The notes beneath the pieces are model-generated. The model saw only the letters and a list, made by a program, of their open reading frames with translations, was not told where the DNA came from and ran no database searches. 64,000 nt of DNA from positions 372,001 to 436,000 of the forward strand of contig CP171343.1 of the NCBI GenBank assembly GCA_043289735.1, in the 5' to 3' direction. The stretch is from Acetilactobacillus jinshanensis_A. GTDB taxonomy: Bacteria > Bacillota > Bacilli > Lactobacillales > Lactobacillaceae. Of the stretch, positions 63,994 through 64,000 are shown piece after piece. Position 1 is the first letter of the stretch, and every line of letters starts with the position of its first letter. A program made the position numbers and the translations under genes.

Positions 63994-64000
63994 TCAAAGG

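Noticed and set aside
1..64000. CRISPR array, rRNA genes, insertion sequences
   Set aside because: No regularly spaced repeats, no rRNA sequence and no transposase or terminal inverted repeats were recognised.

Overview
The window is a stretch of a Lactobacillaceae chromosome. The gene order is the conserved lactobacillus backbone (glyQ-glyS-dnaG-rpoD-trmK-nif3; dnaE-pyk-cvfB-ribT-scpA-scpB-rluB-ypbB-recQ-cmk-rpsA-der-TPR-cca; thyA-dfrA-yozE-rbgA-rnhB-dprA-topA-hslU; plsY/parE-parC). No pfkA lies between dnaE and pyk, which suggests an obligately heterofermentative (phosphoketolase) lineage such as Fructilactobacillus, Apilactobacillus or a relative. The species cannot be named from sequence alone.

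Layout. 1-9.5 kb: glycyl-tRNA synthetase, primase with a damaged C-terminus, housekeeping sigma factor, two small metabolic/tRNA genes and CtsR-controlled clpB. 9.5-14.8 kb: decayed pepX, an MFS transporter remnant, uvrC with an in-frame stop, degV, decayed pepD, a DUF2929 peptide. 14.9-25.4 kb: fragmented dnaE, intact pyk, cvfB and rluB, and decayed ribT, scpA, scpB, ypbB and recQ. 25.4-47.6 kb: mostly intact housekeeping genes (cmk, rpsA, der, cca, an ABC-F protein, thyA, dfrA, topA, hslU, galM, parE, parC), with broken rbgA, rnhB, dprA and plsY among them. 47.6-50.3 kb: ppaC, then an aminotransferase and a permease collapsed by deletions behind an RNase HI-like gene. 50.3-63.9 kb: accessory region with msrA, a cassette of small unknown proteins, tRNA-Ser, several broken transporters and hydrolases, a frameshifted tyrosine integrase with a small HTH gene beside a two-base N gap, mgtC, tag, murI, fRMsr with two unknown genes, and tRNA-Val at the right edge.

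Main pattern. About 25 genes are visibly broken, while roughly 32 kb of other genes (glyS, clpB, topA, parC, parE, der, rpsA and others) carry no lesion that I can see. The broken set is rich in DNA replication, repair, recombination and chromosome-segregation functions (dnaG C-terminus, dnaE, scpA, scpB, recQ, uvrC, dprA, tag, rnhB, with no xerD or xerC at the usual loci), in peptide use (pepX, pepD) and in transport. This clustering argues for real gene decay. However, many single lesions are one-base deletions in short homopolymers, and some hit genes usually essential (plsY, rbgA, dnaE), so sequencing error must be excluded with raw reads. A second notable case is hslU: its partner hslV is absent from the locus, and its C-terminal docking tail appears to have been replaced by read-through of the downstream terminator hairpin.
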